Shown piece by piece: positions 29,019 through 36,401 of a stretch of 64,000 bases of DNA. The stretch spans positions 1-64,000 of the forward strand of contig JAFSNR010000029.1 of assembly GCA_017443345.1 (NCBI GenBank), read 5' to 3'. A program made the translations under genes and the position numbers. Source of the DNA: Prevotella sp. GTDB taxonomy: Bacteria > Bacteroidota > Bacteroidia > Bacteroidales > Bacteroidaceae. The notes beneath the pieces are model-generated. The model saw nothing but the letters and a program-made list of their open reading frames with translations, made no database searches and was not told the origin of the DNA. How positions within the stretch are numbered: the first letter of the stretch is position 1; each line of letters begins with the position of its first letter.

Positions 29019-30111
29019 CTATGTAAACTCATCTATTGAGAACCATTTGTCAACTATCTCTCTTTTAAATTGTTTGAGCAGTGAGGGCTTTGATTGTATT
29101 TGAGAGATTGCGTCAATAGTAATCAGATAGAGTTCCTCTGGCATAGAAGGCTCACCTCCAACACCTAATATGATGATAACTTTCTGCGCTTTTTCTACTG
29201 CATATTCTTGATAATGAGTGATTTGCTCTGGCTCAAATAAGGGCTGAGTAAATCGTTTTGGTATGCTGGCTCGCCATTTACATTCAACAGCGAACTTCTT
29301 TTTCCGTCTTCCTTCTTTATATTCGAGTACAAAGTCAGGATAAGTATTACTTACAGGTCTAATCTCACCTAAAGATTTGTCACCTCGCCACTCCAATAGA
29401 GAATAGGTTTTTGTTTCATTTAAGTCGAAGAGCTCTAATACGAAGTCCTCAAACTCTCGTCCCTTCAAAACTTCTTCTGGTAGTGTGATGGCTCTGATTC
29501 GTGTCCTCACAGAAATATATGTCCTAAGGAGTCGCTTCTTGATGGCATGAAGGCCCATATCTTCATAGAACATTCGCAAGAGAATCTTGTCCTCCCATAC
29601 TTTCCAACGTTGGTGAGAGGGTGCTATTAATGGCTCTGCTGCTATAATCATATTTTCCTGATCCAGATAAAGTACATCTTTGGCACCTGCCAAGATTGAG
29701 AATATGCTACCATTCTTGTTGACATAGCCACAGACAATATGTTGAGCCATTTGCATGATAAATTGATTTCTCAGTCTTGGTGTCTGACCTGCCCCACGAG
29801 GCTCATCACGTTGAAGTTCAAGAATCAGCATTCGCTCTTCATTTATAGCCTTTTTATCTGAACGTTGTACTTATCTGTAAAACGATTCATCACAACAAGT
29901 ATTGTAGGAACCTGATTAACAAGCAAAGCCCTCATAACTTCATCTTCCAACTCTGATGAATTGAAGCAAATGACACAATCGTCAGTAGTAAGAGAATCTA
30001 CCCAACCAAACACCCTATCATATATAGAATAAGGTGCATGCTTTGAACAGAGAAAGAGCGATTTCTCTCTATTCAGTAAAGTCTCGTTACCTATTTTTTA
30101 ATAACTTTCAT
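29019..30111 (-). pseudogene. DprA-like / HTH / PD-(D/E)xK nuclease gene with two frameshifts
   Basis: The intact 3' frame (29019-29831, 270 aa) continues an upstream frame that reads from ATG 30111. Joining them needs one base at the T-run near 30094-30099 and one at the T5 run 29851-29855. The joined product of about 365 residues has three parts. The first is a Rossmann-like segment (KSLFLCSKHAPYSIYDRVF, VPTILVVMN, TPRLRNQFIMQMAQHIVCGY, NKNGSIF) resembling the DprA/LOG fold around its RNR and SGS motifs. The second is a short HTH-like part (WEDKILLRMFYEDMGLHAIK). The third is a PD-(D/E)xK-type domain (REFEDFVLELF, YPDFVLEY, FAVECKWR). Truncated copies lie at 31593-31769 and 32879-32978. The frameshifts may be real decay or homopolymer errors. 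Confidence 0.7.
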
Positions 30112-30151
30112 ATGTCGCATTACATCGTGCCTGCCCCCATGTTACTTATAA

Positions 30152-30590
30152 TTAATAGAATTCAAATGGGGTATGCTTTGAGTTCATGATGTTGTCAAAT
30201 AATACGGAGAGTTTTTCTTTTAAGAACTTACACGATCTATCCAATTCATAAATTCCCGCTTCATTATTAAACATACTATCGTTTTCTTCGAAATTGTCAA
30301 TACTTAATCCAATAGGTATCTTTGTCTCTGAATAATACAATCTCTTTAGTTCGGTCTCTGTTTCTTGGGAAAAATTTGGAATAGGGACTCGATCAAAATA
30401 AGAAGGAGACAAATGCCCGCCAGATCCCCCTACAGTCATATAATCGGTATAACCGATTTCTTTATAGTATTGCAATATACAACGTATGGAAATAGCCTTT
30501 TGCTTTGGGCAATTATTTGGCCGCAAGATATTCTCACGCTCTTTGGTTGTGAACAGCAAGAGCCTTATATTTGCCGAAGCTTGGCAGAGT
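30152..30590 (-). pseudogene. hsdS: C-terminal fragment of a type I restriction specificity subunit (HsdS)
   Basis: The frame runs from 30613 to 30152, but its first eight codons (MRLVNLKP) come from the copied start of the arylsulfotransferase-like gene, joined at about 30591. The rest, with ILQYYKEIGYTDY, GGSGGHLSPSYFDRVPIPNF and ELKRLYY, is the end of an HsdS target-recognition domain and the following conserved helix. HsdS proteins give type I restriction-modification systems their sequence specificity. No hsdM or hsdR is present in the window. This is a chimeric relic. Confidence 0.75.
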
Positions 30591-30754
30591 GGTTTTAGGT
30601 TTACAAGTCTCATCGTTTATGTAAATTGATATAATTACACCTTTCGTTTGCAAAGATACAAATAATTATCGAAATGCATAAGAATTCCAAGTAATTCATT
30701 TCGATTTTCGGATTTTTTTCTTATCTTTGCACCACGAGAAGCTATATCGCATAA
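30591..30754. repeat. Direct repeat DR1, copy 2 (164 bp)
   Basis: Gap-free match to 26606-26769. On the left it ends exactly where the HsdS fragment begins. On the right it carries the promoter box TATCTTTG (30722-30729) into the phytase-esterase-like pseudogene. Confidence 0.92.
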
Positions 30755-31382
30755 TGCTTAGAATCATTTGCATATTAATGTTGTGCAGCTTGTCTGCAAT
30801 GGGACAGAAGCCCCAGAAGTTTCACAAGGTATTGCCACCAGGTAACTATAGCGGAATAACAGCCTTAGGCGATAACCGCTATGCGATAGTGAGCGACAAA
30901 TCAGAAGAGGATGGATTCTTCGTTCTCAAAATAGTCATCGACAGCATTAAGGGACGCATCACTTCCTTCGAGAACGAAGGGTTCCGTTCAAGTGGACTGC
31001 CTAATCGCGACATGGAGGGCATCTGCTATCGCCCTTCTACGAATACCGTTTTCATCTCAGGAGAAAAGGACAATGAGGTATACGAATACACCCTCGATGG
31101 CCATGACTCCTAGTACTTGAACGCCAGATTCGTGTCCCACGATTAAAGATTGGAGCCTCCACAACCATACGTATCTATGAAGTTTTCCCATCAGACGACC
31201 CATTCCTTGAGAAGAAGCTCCTGACAGAATTTCGCACTCGCGTAAACCTGATAAAACGTAAATTCGCCAACTACGAAGGTCTCTGTCAGCCCGCTCCCAA
31301 CCTACTCCTACTGATTGCCGACTCCCAGAATCGCTATAAAGGCTTCCTCCGCGACTGGTTCCTGGTACTTAAGATGGAATGA
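30754..31382 (+). pseudogene. Broken exported protein, esterase-like activity of phytase / SdiA-regulated type
   Basis: Starts at ATG 30754 with a signal peptide (MLCSLSAMGQKP). It then shows a beta-propeller opening (LPPGNYSGITALGDNRYAIVSD, NRDMEGICYRPSTNTVFISGE) like the esterase-like-phytase family (PF13449 type). The frame stops at 31111-31113. A second frame from 31107 to 31382 continues with a matching propeller end (VPRLKIGASTTIRIYEVFPS, LIADSQNRYKGFLRDWFLVL). The two parts together are far shorter than the family norm, so the middle has been deleted and the frame lost. Confidence 0.7.
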
Positions 31383-31592
31383 GTCAAGGATATCACCTAT
31401 TCTCAATAGAGGTTGGATATGCCTCTTCCTGTTTGTTGATTGATTTGAGATACCAATTCTATTCATTTTTTCTTGAGCACTATTCCTTGGTTACTTTCTT
31501 GGTTACTTTCTTGATTATTTACTTGCTTTCGCTCTACCGTCACCACAAACTCATTGAGCGTTTCATCATTCACAAACTGATTTCTCAGTCTT

Positions 31593-31769
31593 GACTTCAT
31601 CTTCCAATTCTGAAGAATTAAAGCAGATAGCACAATCGTCAGCAGTAAGAGAATCCACCCAACCAAACACCTTGTCGTATATAGAATAAAGTGCATGTTT
31701 TGAACAAAGAAAGAGCGATTTCTCTCTGTTCAAAAGCGATTCGTTTCCTATTTTGTAAATAATCCTCAT
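31593..31769 (-). pseudogene. Truncated copy B of the DprA-like gene at 29019-30111
   Basis: Reads from ATG 31769 as a close relative of the 30111 gene start (KSLFLCSKHALYSIYDKVF, SLTADDCAICFNSSELEDEV). It then jumps out of frame to the RLRNQF region, showing an internal deletion, and ends in unrelated sequence. Its first codons preserve the reading frame that copy A has lost, which confirms the one-base deletion in copy A. Confidence 0.7.
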
Positions 31770-31805
31770 ACATTACAAGTTGTTATTATAATAAGAGGTG
31801 AAATT

Positions 31806-31851
31806 CTAGTCCTTCTCGAAGGTGATTGCTTCGTAGAGGGTGTATCTTTCG
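31806..31851 (-). repeat. C-terminal tag repeat, copy 1
   Basis: Minus-strand frame RYTLYEAITFEKD then stop. The same tail (YEGITFEKDKN type) recurs at about 32588-32640, 35687-35797 and 36318-36373. It appears to be the 3' end of a lost gene family. Confidence 0.5.
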
Positions 31852-31882
31852 TGTATAATATAAATAGGAAGAGAGATGATGA

Positions 31883-32287
31883 TTACATCTGGGCTAAAAA
31901 AACTTTTATATTGAGTACTATCAGCTTAGGCCAATCAATAGTTCTCAGCACATTGAAATGTTTGTCATTAGTTACAATGAGTTCTGCGCCTGCAGCAATA
32001 GCACAATCAACAAACTTATTATCGTCAGCATCTTCTGTAATCAGGCCAAAATGATAATAAGCATCTTGATAATACGTTGTACTTAACCTGGCAATTGCCT
32101 CAACGACGTTACGGGCTATATCCTTTGTGGTCTTACTTGATAATATCTCCTCATATTCGTTCAATATCTCAGTATTCACACACAACTGAATTTGGCCATT
32201 TAGAATGTTTGTCCATATCTTATGATACGGGCTATTTGAAGGAAGTGACTGCAAAAGGCAGTTTGTATCAAGGACGATTCGCCTCAT
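31883..32287 (-). CDS. PIN-domain ribonuclease toxin
   Basis: 134 residues from ATG 32287; a longer frame to 32461 overlaps the antitoxin and is not used. The PIN fold of the COG1569 toxin type is shown by RRIVLDTNCLLQSL (first Asp), EILNEYEEIL (Glu), DADDNKFVDCAIAAGAELIVTNDKHF (Asp cluster) and VLNIKVFL. Such proteins are Mg-dependent RNases neutralised by a co-encoded antitoxin. The start lies 20 bases inside the preceding 76-aa gene. All acidic site residues appear to be present, so the toxin may be active. Confidence 0.85.
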   Translation of the reverse strand: MRRIVLDTNCLLQSLPSNSPYHKIWTNILNGQIQLCVNTEILNEYEEILSSKTTKDIARNVVEAIARLSTTYYQDAYYHFGLITEDADDNKFVDCAIAAGAELIVTNDKHFNVLRTIDWPKLIVLNIKVFLAQM

Positions 32288-32498
32288 ATTGATAAGGAGT
32301 ACGCATGTGTTCTTCACCCCATTCCTCAATGGTGTCACTATTGATGACACCTTGATCCCACAAGGCATCGATGGACTTTTGGGCTTTCTGTGCAAAATAA
32401 CGTGCCAGCATATCCCTGAAATCGTTGAGTTCTGATTCAGAGTTAATGCTATTGATGGCATTCATAAACTCCAACTGTGCTAATTGACTGTACGACAT
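32268..32498 (-). CDS. Putative antitoxin of the PIN toxin
   Basis: 76 residues from ATG 32498. It is acidic and helical (LEFMNAINSINSESELNDF, MLARYFAQKAQKSID) and ends in EEHMRTPYQYEANRP. The -7 box CAAAGATA at 32520-32527 (TATCTTTG on the minus strand) lies just upstream. The 3' end overlaps the toxin start by 20 bases, the usual antitoxin-first organisation. No DNA-binding fold is recognised. Its promoter lies in a 79-bp stretch that is repeated exactly before another small operon at 36214. Confidence 0.7.
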   Translation of the reverse strand: MSYSQLAQLEFMNAINSINSESELNDFRDMLARYFAQKAQKSIDALWDQGVINSDTIEEWGEEHMRTPYQYEANRP

Positions 32499-32518
32499 GT
32501 TAATTCCTTTTTTTGTTG

Positions 32519-32630
32519 GCAAAGATAAGAATTATTTGGCAATGCTCCAAATAATTAAAGGGATTTATTGTATTTTCCCGTTCATTTATTCTTCCACGGA
32601 GTTTTTGTCCTTCTCGAGGGTGGTACCTTC
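32519..32630. repeat. Direct repeat DR2, copy 1
   Basis: The first 79 bp (32519-32597) are identical to 36233-36311. Similarity continues to about 32630. It holds a minus-strand promoter (TATCTTTG) and the C-terminal tag repeat EKDKNSVEE-stop. Confidence 0.92.
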
Positions 32631-32656
32631 ATAACTTACGTCAGCTCAAAATTGCT

Positions 32657-32844
32657 TATGTAATAGTACTTAATGGTTTCCCGGAATTTGCTTCTATAAT
32701 ATCCTTGCATGTAAAATCATCCTGGGGATACTCTGGTATTGACAAATCAGCAAACCTTGCCTCTAATTCTGCATCAGAGGGAACAGCATTAGCTCTTCAT
32801 CTAACTTTTGCCTTGCGATAAGGTTTTTTATCGATTATTTCCAT
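32657..32844 (-). pseudogene. Broken small gene, antitoxin-like
   Basis: ATG 32844, preceded by an AGGAGG ribosome-binding site that is unusually strong for this phylum, opens a frame MEIIDKKPYRKAKVR interrupted by TGA. After that it continues RANAVPSDAELEARFADLSI and IPEYPQDDFTCKDII to a TAA at 32657-32659. The composition resembles small antitoxin partners of Bacteroidetes. The in-frame stop marks it as inactive unless it is a sequence error. Confidence 0.5.
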
Positions 32845-32878
32845 TCCTCCTATTTTATATTATGTCTTTGCGATGATT

Positions 32879-32978
32879 AGATAGCACAATCGTCAGCAGT
32901 AAGAGAATCCACCCAGCCAAATACTTTGTCCTATATAGAATAAGATGCATGCTTTGAACAAAGAAAGAGCGATTTCTC
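32879..32978 (-). pseudogene. Truncated copy C of the DprA-like gene
   Basis: About 100 bases nearly identical to 31634-31735 and similar to 29973-30075, covering the region that encodes REKSLFLCSKHA to DDCAI. No start or continuation survives. Confidence 0.65.
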
Positions 32979-32982
32979 TAAA

Positions 32983-33015
32983 GGCGTCCCCGGAGCCTGG
33001 GTTAGGCCTCGGGGA
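32983..33015. other. Strong imperfect hairpin
   Basis: CGTCCCCGGAGCC and GGCCTCGGGGACG pair over 13 positions with two mismatches around a 7-base loop. It lies after the BspA-like gene on the minus strand and may serve as its terminator, although no T run follows. Confidence 0.5.
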
Positions 33016-33069
33016 CGACGGTATGGACAAGAGGATTCTCGCCTGTTTGTTGTGCGTAGACCGTTGTGT

Positions 33070-34482
33070 TTATTCTGTGTAATCTTTCGTAGTCCATCCT
33101 GACGGGATGCCGTTGGAGCCAGTGGTCCACGAAGTCATGGAAGCAGTCTTCGTAAATGTTCCTGTTGAGGCTACACCCCTTAGCCAGTTCGTAGTGCAAT
33201 CTTCTGCACTGATGTCAGTGGCGAGACATGTGACAGAATTCAGACTGGTGCAATCACGGAACATATAACTGTAGCAACGTTTAGCCAAGATTGTAGCGGG
33301 AAGTGCTGGCGCAGAAGTTAAGCTGCTACAGCCATCGAACATTCTGGTGTAACAAAAATCAGCCATCGTCGTTGCGGGAAGTGCTGGGGCCGCAGCCAAA
33401 CTGGTGCAACCACGGAACATGTTTTGGTAGCAATATTCTGCCAATACCGTGGCGGGCAGATCTGAAGCTGTAGTTAATCCTGTGCATCGCATAAACATAC
33501 CGTTGTAGCAGCTGTTTGCTAGTGTCGTAGCGGGGAGTGTGGGGGCAGAGGTCAGACCAGTGCAATCACTAAACATGCTACTGTAGCAATTTTCTGCCAA
33601 TGTCGTGGCGGGCAGTTCGGGAGCTTTAGTCAGACTTGTACAACCACTGAACATAAGGCCATAGCAATCTTTTGCCATTGTTGTGGACGGCAATTCTGGT
33701 ACCACTGTTAGACTAACGCAATTTCTGAACATATTAAAGTAGCAAGATTCAGCCATCATTGTGGCCGACAGTACGGGGGTAGATGTTAATTTGTCGCAGC
33801 CACTGAACATACTATTGTAGCAACCTTTTGTCAATGTAGCAGCTGGCAGTACAAGTTCTTTTTCTGTATGGTTTTTAATATGTGAGTTGTTCTTAAATAG
33901 TCCATAGAATGCATATTCACCCTTTGTTGCATCGAATGCCGTTAATGTTTTAAAGTCTGTGGCATTGATCAAGCTCATTACGTTTCCATAAACATAGCAG
34001 TCATCACTAGCACTTATAGAACAATGACGTATAACTTCACTAGAAGAAATATTCCAATCAGACTCTCCATACGTGGCGTTGGTGGCCCTGACCATAATCT
34101 TTTCAGCATCGGTAGTATTCAGCGTGCCGGGAACTTCCTCATGCGATTCGCCATCATAATATTCAGGTGTGCCACTAGGTACTGAAACGGTATTCCAGCT
34201 GATGCCGCCGTCAGTGCTGTATTCGAGAGCCACAGCATCCTTGAGAGTGCTCTTGAAAGTAAGATTGATCGTACCTGTTACGGCCTCGAAGGTAAGCGGT
34301 GTTTCAATCATTGGCAAATTTTCAGACGTGGGTGCCACAGGTGTCGAAGGTGTGACAGTTGTGGGCTTGTCTACATCGCCAATGACTGCATCGATGAGCC
34401 CCTGACACGAAGTCGCAGCCGATGCTCCTGCCAACAACATCACAGCTGCCAGCACATTTTTAATTAAATCATTCTTTTGCAT
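33070..34482 (-). CDS. BspA-like leucine-rich-repeat surface lipoprotein
   Basis: 470 residues with a lipoprotein signal (GASAATSCQG). An N-terminal linker and a beta-rich domain follow (about 60-200, TSTDGGISWN-type FN3-like). Eight or so tandem 26-residue repeats run from about 205 to 420, of the pattern LPATTLAENCYSSMFSDCTG plus LTSAPT. This is the BspA-type leucine-rich repeat with conserved Cys-Tyr and Met-Phe pairs. A conserved tail ends in GNGIPSGWT-like residues (SNGIPSGWTTKDYTE). Such proteins bind host or microbial surface partners in oral and gut Bacteroidales. It has a long structured leader (34483-34830). Confidence 0.85.
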   Translation of the reverse strand: MQKNDLIKNVLAAVMLLAGASAATSCQGLIDAVIGDVDKPTTVTPSTPVAPTSENLPMIETPLTFEAVTGTINLTFKSTLKDAVALEYSTDGGISWNTVSVPSGTPEYYDGESHEEVPGTLNTTDAEKIMVRATNATYGESDWNISSSEVIRHCSISASDDCYVYGNVMSLINATDFKTLTAFDATKGEYAFYGLFKNNSHIKNHTEKELVLPAATLTKGCYNSMFSGCDKLTSTPVLSATMMAESCYFNMFRNCVSLTVVPELPSTTMAKDCYGLMFSGCTSLTKAPELPATTLAENCYSSMFSDCTGLTSAPTLPATTLANSCYNGMFMRCTGLTTASDLPATVLAEYCYQNMFRGCTSLAAAPALPATTMADFCYTRMFDGCSSLTSAPALPATILAKRCYSYMFRDCTSLNSVTCLATDISAEDCTTNWLRGVASTGTFTKTASMTSWTTGSNGIPSGWTTKDYTE

Positions 34483-34601
34483 AATCGTTTTATTAATTGA
34501 TGAATTGAATTATCAAAGATTAGCGCAATGGTTCTGGACATAAAGAAATCAGCTTGACGCCTGCTACCGTATAGATGCAAAAATGGCGTGGCCATCCTTA
34601 T

Positions 34602-34786
34602 GCACTTGACCTAAGGGGTAGACCTAGGAAATTTGGAACCCCTCACCACGATATAAGAATACTACCACGCCAAAGCGTGGTGCATAGCTGATGCTCGTAG
34701 TGAGGAGCAGCCTCCATTGGCTTCCCTTTTGCTTTCTTAAATCGAACTATTCCTAAACAGATTTCCTAGGTCTTTCAGTCAAGTGC
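34602..34786 (-). promoter_or_regulatory. Long structured leader before the BspA-like gene
   Basis: Two arm pairs are perfect: 34602-34610 with 34778-34786 (9 bp) and 34621-34632 with 34761-34772 (12 bp). They enclose about 130 bases with an inner hairpin, ACCACGC/GCGTGGT at 34663-34681. The region lies between a minus-strand -7 box (34837-34844) and the ATG at 34482, so it would be transcribed as a leader of about 350 bases. It does not match a riboswitch class I know. An inverted-repeat remnant of a mobile element is an alternative. It accounts for the gap 34483-34982. Confidence 0.5.
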
Positions 34787-34836
34787 GAAATAAGCTTATG
34801 CATCATGAATCCGGAATTTCTCCCCCGAATCCGATG

Positions 34837-34844
34837 CAAATATA
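34837..34844 (-). promoter_or_regulatory. -7 promoter box for the BspA-like gene
   Basis: CAAATATA reads TATATTTG on the minus strand, about 355 bases before the ATG. Confidence 0.45.
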
Positions 34845-34982
34845 TAACATAATAATGAAATAAACAAATTTTTAGCTAACAAAATTAAAGATAGCGGCTG
34901 TTTTTCTGGCTGTGCGCGAAAACAAATAAAAGACATAGGTACTTGGGTATGAGCTAATCCATGGATTTCTGTCACAGGAGAG

Positions 34983-35189
34983 TCACAGGAGGGTCAGGAG
35001 AATCTGTGACATGGTCTTAGGATCCTTTTGTATGGTCTCTGCAGTTTCTGGTTCATGTACAATGACACTAAATGCAGTGACCAGATTGACATTGAACTCT
35101 GCCGCTGGGCTTTGGTTCTCCTTCAGCAAGTCCTGCACCTCACTCACACCATGATTAAACTTGTTGAAATAGTTCAGGTTTTTCATCAT
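34983..35189 (-). CDS. 68-residue protein of unknown function, partner of the DUF2442-HTH gene
   Basis: Begins MMKNLNYFNKFNHGVSEVQD; the second Met may be the start. No family is recognised. The middle is mixed polar and hydrophobic (NLVTAFSVIVHEPETAET) and the end overlaps short direct repeats (tcacaggag twice). It follows the DUF2442-HTH gene by 14 bases on the same strand and is likely co-transcribed. Confidence 0.55.
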   Translation of the reverse strand: MMKNLNYFNKFNHGVSEVQDLLKENQSPAAEFNVNLVTAFSVIVHEPETAETIQKDPKTMSQILLTLL

Positions 35190-35203
35190 ATCTTTTGATA
35201 TAT

Positions 35204-35620
35204 TTAAACTGCTATCAACTCCTGCCCAATATCATGCAGAGCTTTTTTAATCTGATAGGTCCTGTCTTTACTAGGTTTCTTGATTCCATAGATATACTTT
35301 GCCAACAGGCTCTTGTTAATTCCTATGTATCGTGCCATCTCGGAAACATTCAGTTGTGGAAAATTCCTGAAGATTCTACCTATCTCATTGTCTGGATCTG
35401 GCTCAACTGTTTCATAGAAACTGGAAATATGCACATCTTCGTCAAGTTTCTCCCAACGGATATCATCGCCAAAACGACCAATTCTGAAATTCATACGCTC
35501 TTCAGCTGTTGCTTCCTTTAGGCATGGGAATGCCTCTAAAGGACGGCTCAATGTCTCACCGCCATCAGTCAACAGATAAATTCGTTCGTTCTCAAACCAT
35601 ACTTTCTCAATCGTTGGCAT
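35204..35620 (-). CDS. DUF2442 domain protein with C-terminal helix-turn-helix
   Basis: 138 residues from ATG 35620. The upstream frame to 35668 overlaps the -7 box and is rejected. Residues 1-65 form a DUF2442 domain (MPTIEKVWFENERIYLLTDG, RMNFRIGRFGDDIRWEKLDE). Residues 85-138 form a Xre-like helix-turn-helix (LNVSEMARYIGINKSLLAKY, IYGIKKPSKDRTYQIKKAL). The architecture is that of small DNA-binding regulators often coupled with a toxin-like or unknown partner. The partner here would be the 68-residue gene at 34983. Confidence 0.75.
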   Translation of the reverse strand: MPTIEKVWFENERIYLLTDGGETLSRPLEAFPCLKEATAEERMNFRIGRFGDDIRWEKLDEDVHISSFYETVEPDPDNEIGRIFRNFPQLNVSEMARYIGINKSLLAKYIYGIKKPSKDRTYQIKKALHDIGQELIAV

Positions 35621-35637
35621 ATCAAGTAAATTTTTTG

Positions 35638-35645
35638 CAAATATA
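35638..35645 (-). promoter_or_regulatory. -7 promoter box for the DUF2442-HTH pair
   Basis: CAAATATA reads TATATTTG on the minus strand. The predicted transcription start is about 10 bases before ATG 35620, which decides the start codon. Confidence 0.6.
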
Positions 35646-35686
35646 GGGATAATTTTTTGTCCCTCCAAATGTTTTAAGAAAAAAAG

Positions 35687-35797
35687 CTAAGAATCCGTGA
35701 TTTTTTCAGAAGTGTAATTTTTATCCTTCTCGAAGGTGATGCCTTCGTAGAGGGCTTGGGTGCATTCGTAACTCATGGGACCCGTCCACGTGAGTCA
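35687..35797 (-). repeat. C-terminal tag repeat, longest copy
   Basis: Minus-strand frame TWTGPMSYECTQALYEGITF then EKDKNYTSEKITDS and stop. It shares YEGITFEKDKN with the three other copies. No start codon or upstream gene is attached, so it is a relic of a gene 3' end. Confidence 0.5.
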
Positions 35798-35808
35798 TGA
35801 AAGGGACA

Positions 35809-36062
35809 CTATTTGCCGCTAACTTCTCTGATATCTTCTTTCAGCATCTCAACAATGTCATTATGTGTCTCTCTTGCAATAAAATGGAAAAATAAACTGT
35901 AGCCTACGCCATTCTCGTAATTGTCGAGTTGTATTGGGGTGTTAATTACTCCAGATACCAGATGACTAGCCATATAGGAATCAAAGACACTTCTACATTT
36001 ACAGAAGTCAGCAAAATACGATATTCATTATCCTTTTGAATGATTGAATAAGATGCTTCCAT
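35809..36062 (-). pseudogene. Frameshifted small protein, second gene of a pair
   Basis: ATG 36062 overlaps the stop of the 50-aa gene by one base and reads MEASYSIIQKDNEYRILLTS before losing frame. In the next frame the sequence continues FCKCRSVFDSYMASHLVSGV, then YENGVGYSLFFHFIARETHN and DIREVSGK to a TAG at 35809-35811. The whole would be about 83 residues. No family is recognised. The pair organisation is like a toxin-antitoxin operon. Confidence 0.55.
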
Positions 36063-36214
36063 TATGCCAAAATCACACGACGTGAAAATTCTTCTGGCTT
36101 CATATTACGAAGTTTCTCCAACTTAGAAATCTTTTGCTCTCTAAGTTTTTTGATAGTCTCCAGTAATTTCTCTGAAGGATTCTCTATTACTATTGGTTCT
36201 TTTGTGTATGACAT
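36062..36214 (-). CDS. 50-residue helical protein, first gene of a pair
   Basis: ATG 36214 to TAA 36062-36064. It is basic and helical (ENPSEKLLETIKKLREQKIS, KLEKLRNMKPEEFSRRVILA). The -7 box CAAAGATA at 36234-36241 (minus-strand TATCTTTG) is in a 79-bp stretch identical to the promoter of the PIN antitoxin gene. The next gene overlaps its stop by one base but is frameshifted. It is possibly an orphaned antitoxin; this is inference from organisation. Confidence 0.55.
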   Translation of the reverse strand: MSYTKEPIVIENPSEKLLETIKKLREQKISKLEKLRNMKPEEFSRRVILA

Positions 36215-36232
36215 AATTCACATTTTAACGCT

Positions 36233-36344
36233 GCAAAGATAAGAATTATTTGGCAATGCTCCAAATAATTAAAGGGATTTATTGTATTTTCCCGTTCATT
36301 TATTCTTCCACAGCGTTTTTATCTTTGTCGAAGGTGATGCCTTC
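36233..36344. repeat. Direct repeat DR2, copy 2
   Basis: 79 bp identical to 32519-32597, then a diverging stretch with the C-terminal tag repeat (YEGITFDKDKNAVEE-stop). The distance between copies is 3714 bp, same orientation. Confidence 0.92.
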
Positions 36345-36401
36345 GTAGAGAGCTTGGGTGTCTTCGTAAATCATAGAATTGCAAGATGGATTATTATAAT
36401 A

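Noticed and set aside
31379-31594. 71-codon plus-strand frame with VTFLVTFLIIYLLS, possible membrane protein
   Set aside because: The hydrophobic run comes from a 12-bp tandem duplication (ggttactttctt twice) in a gene-relic region. No start site support and no neighbour on that strand.
33265-33870. CRISPR or non-coding tandem repeat
   Set aside because: The 78-bp periodicity is coding and explained by 26-residue BspA-type repeats in an intact frame.
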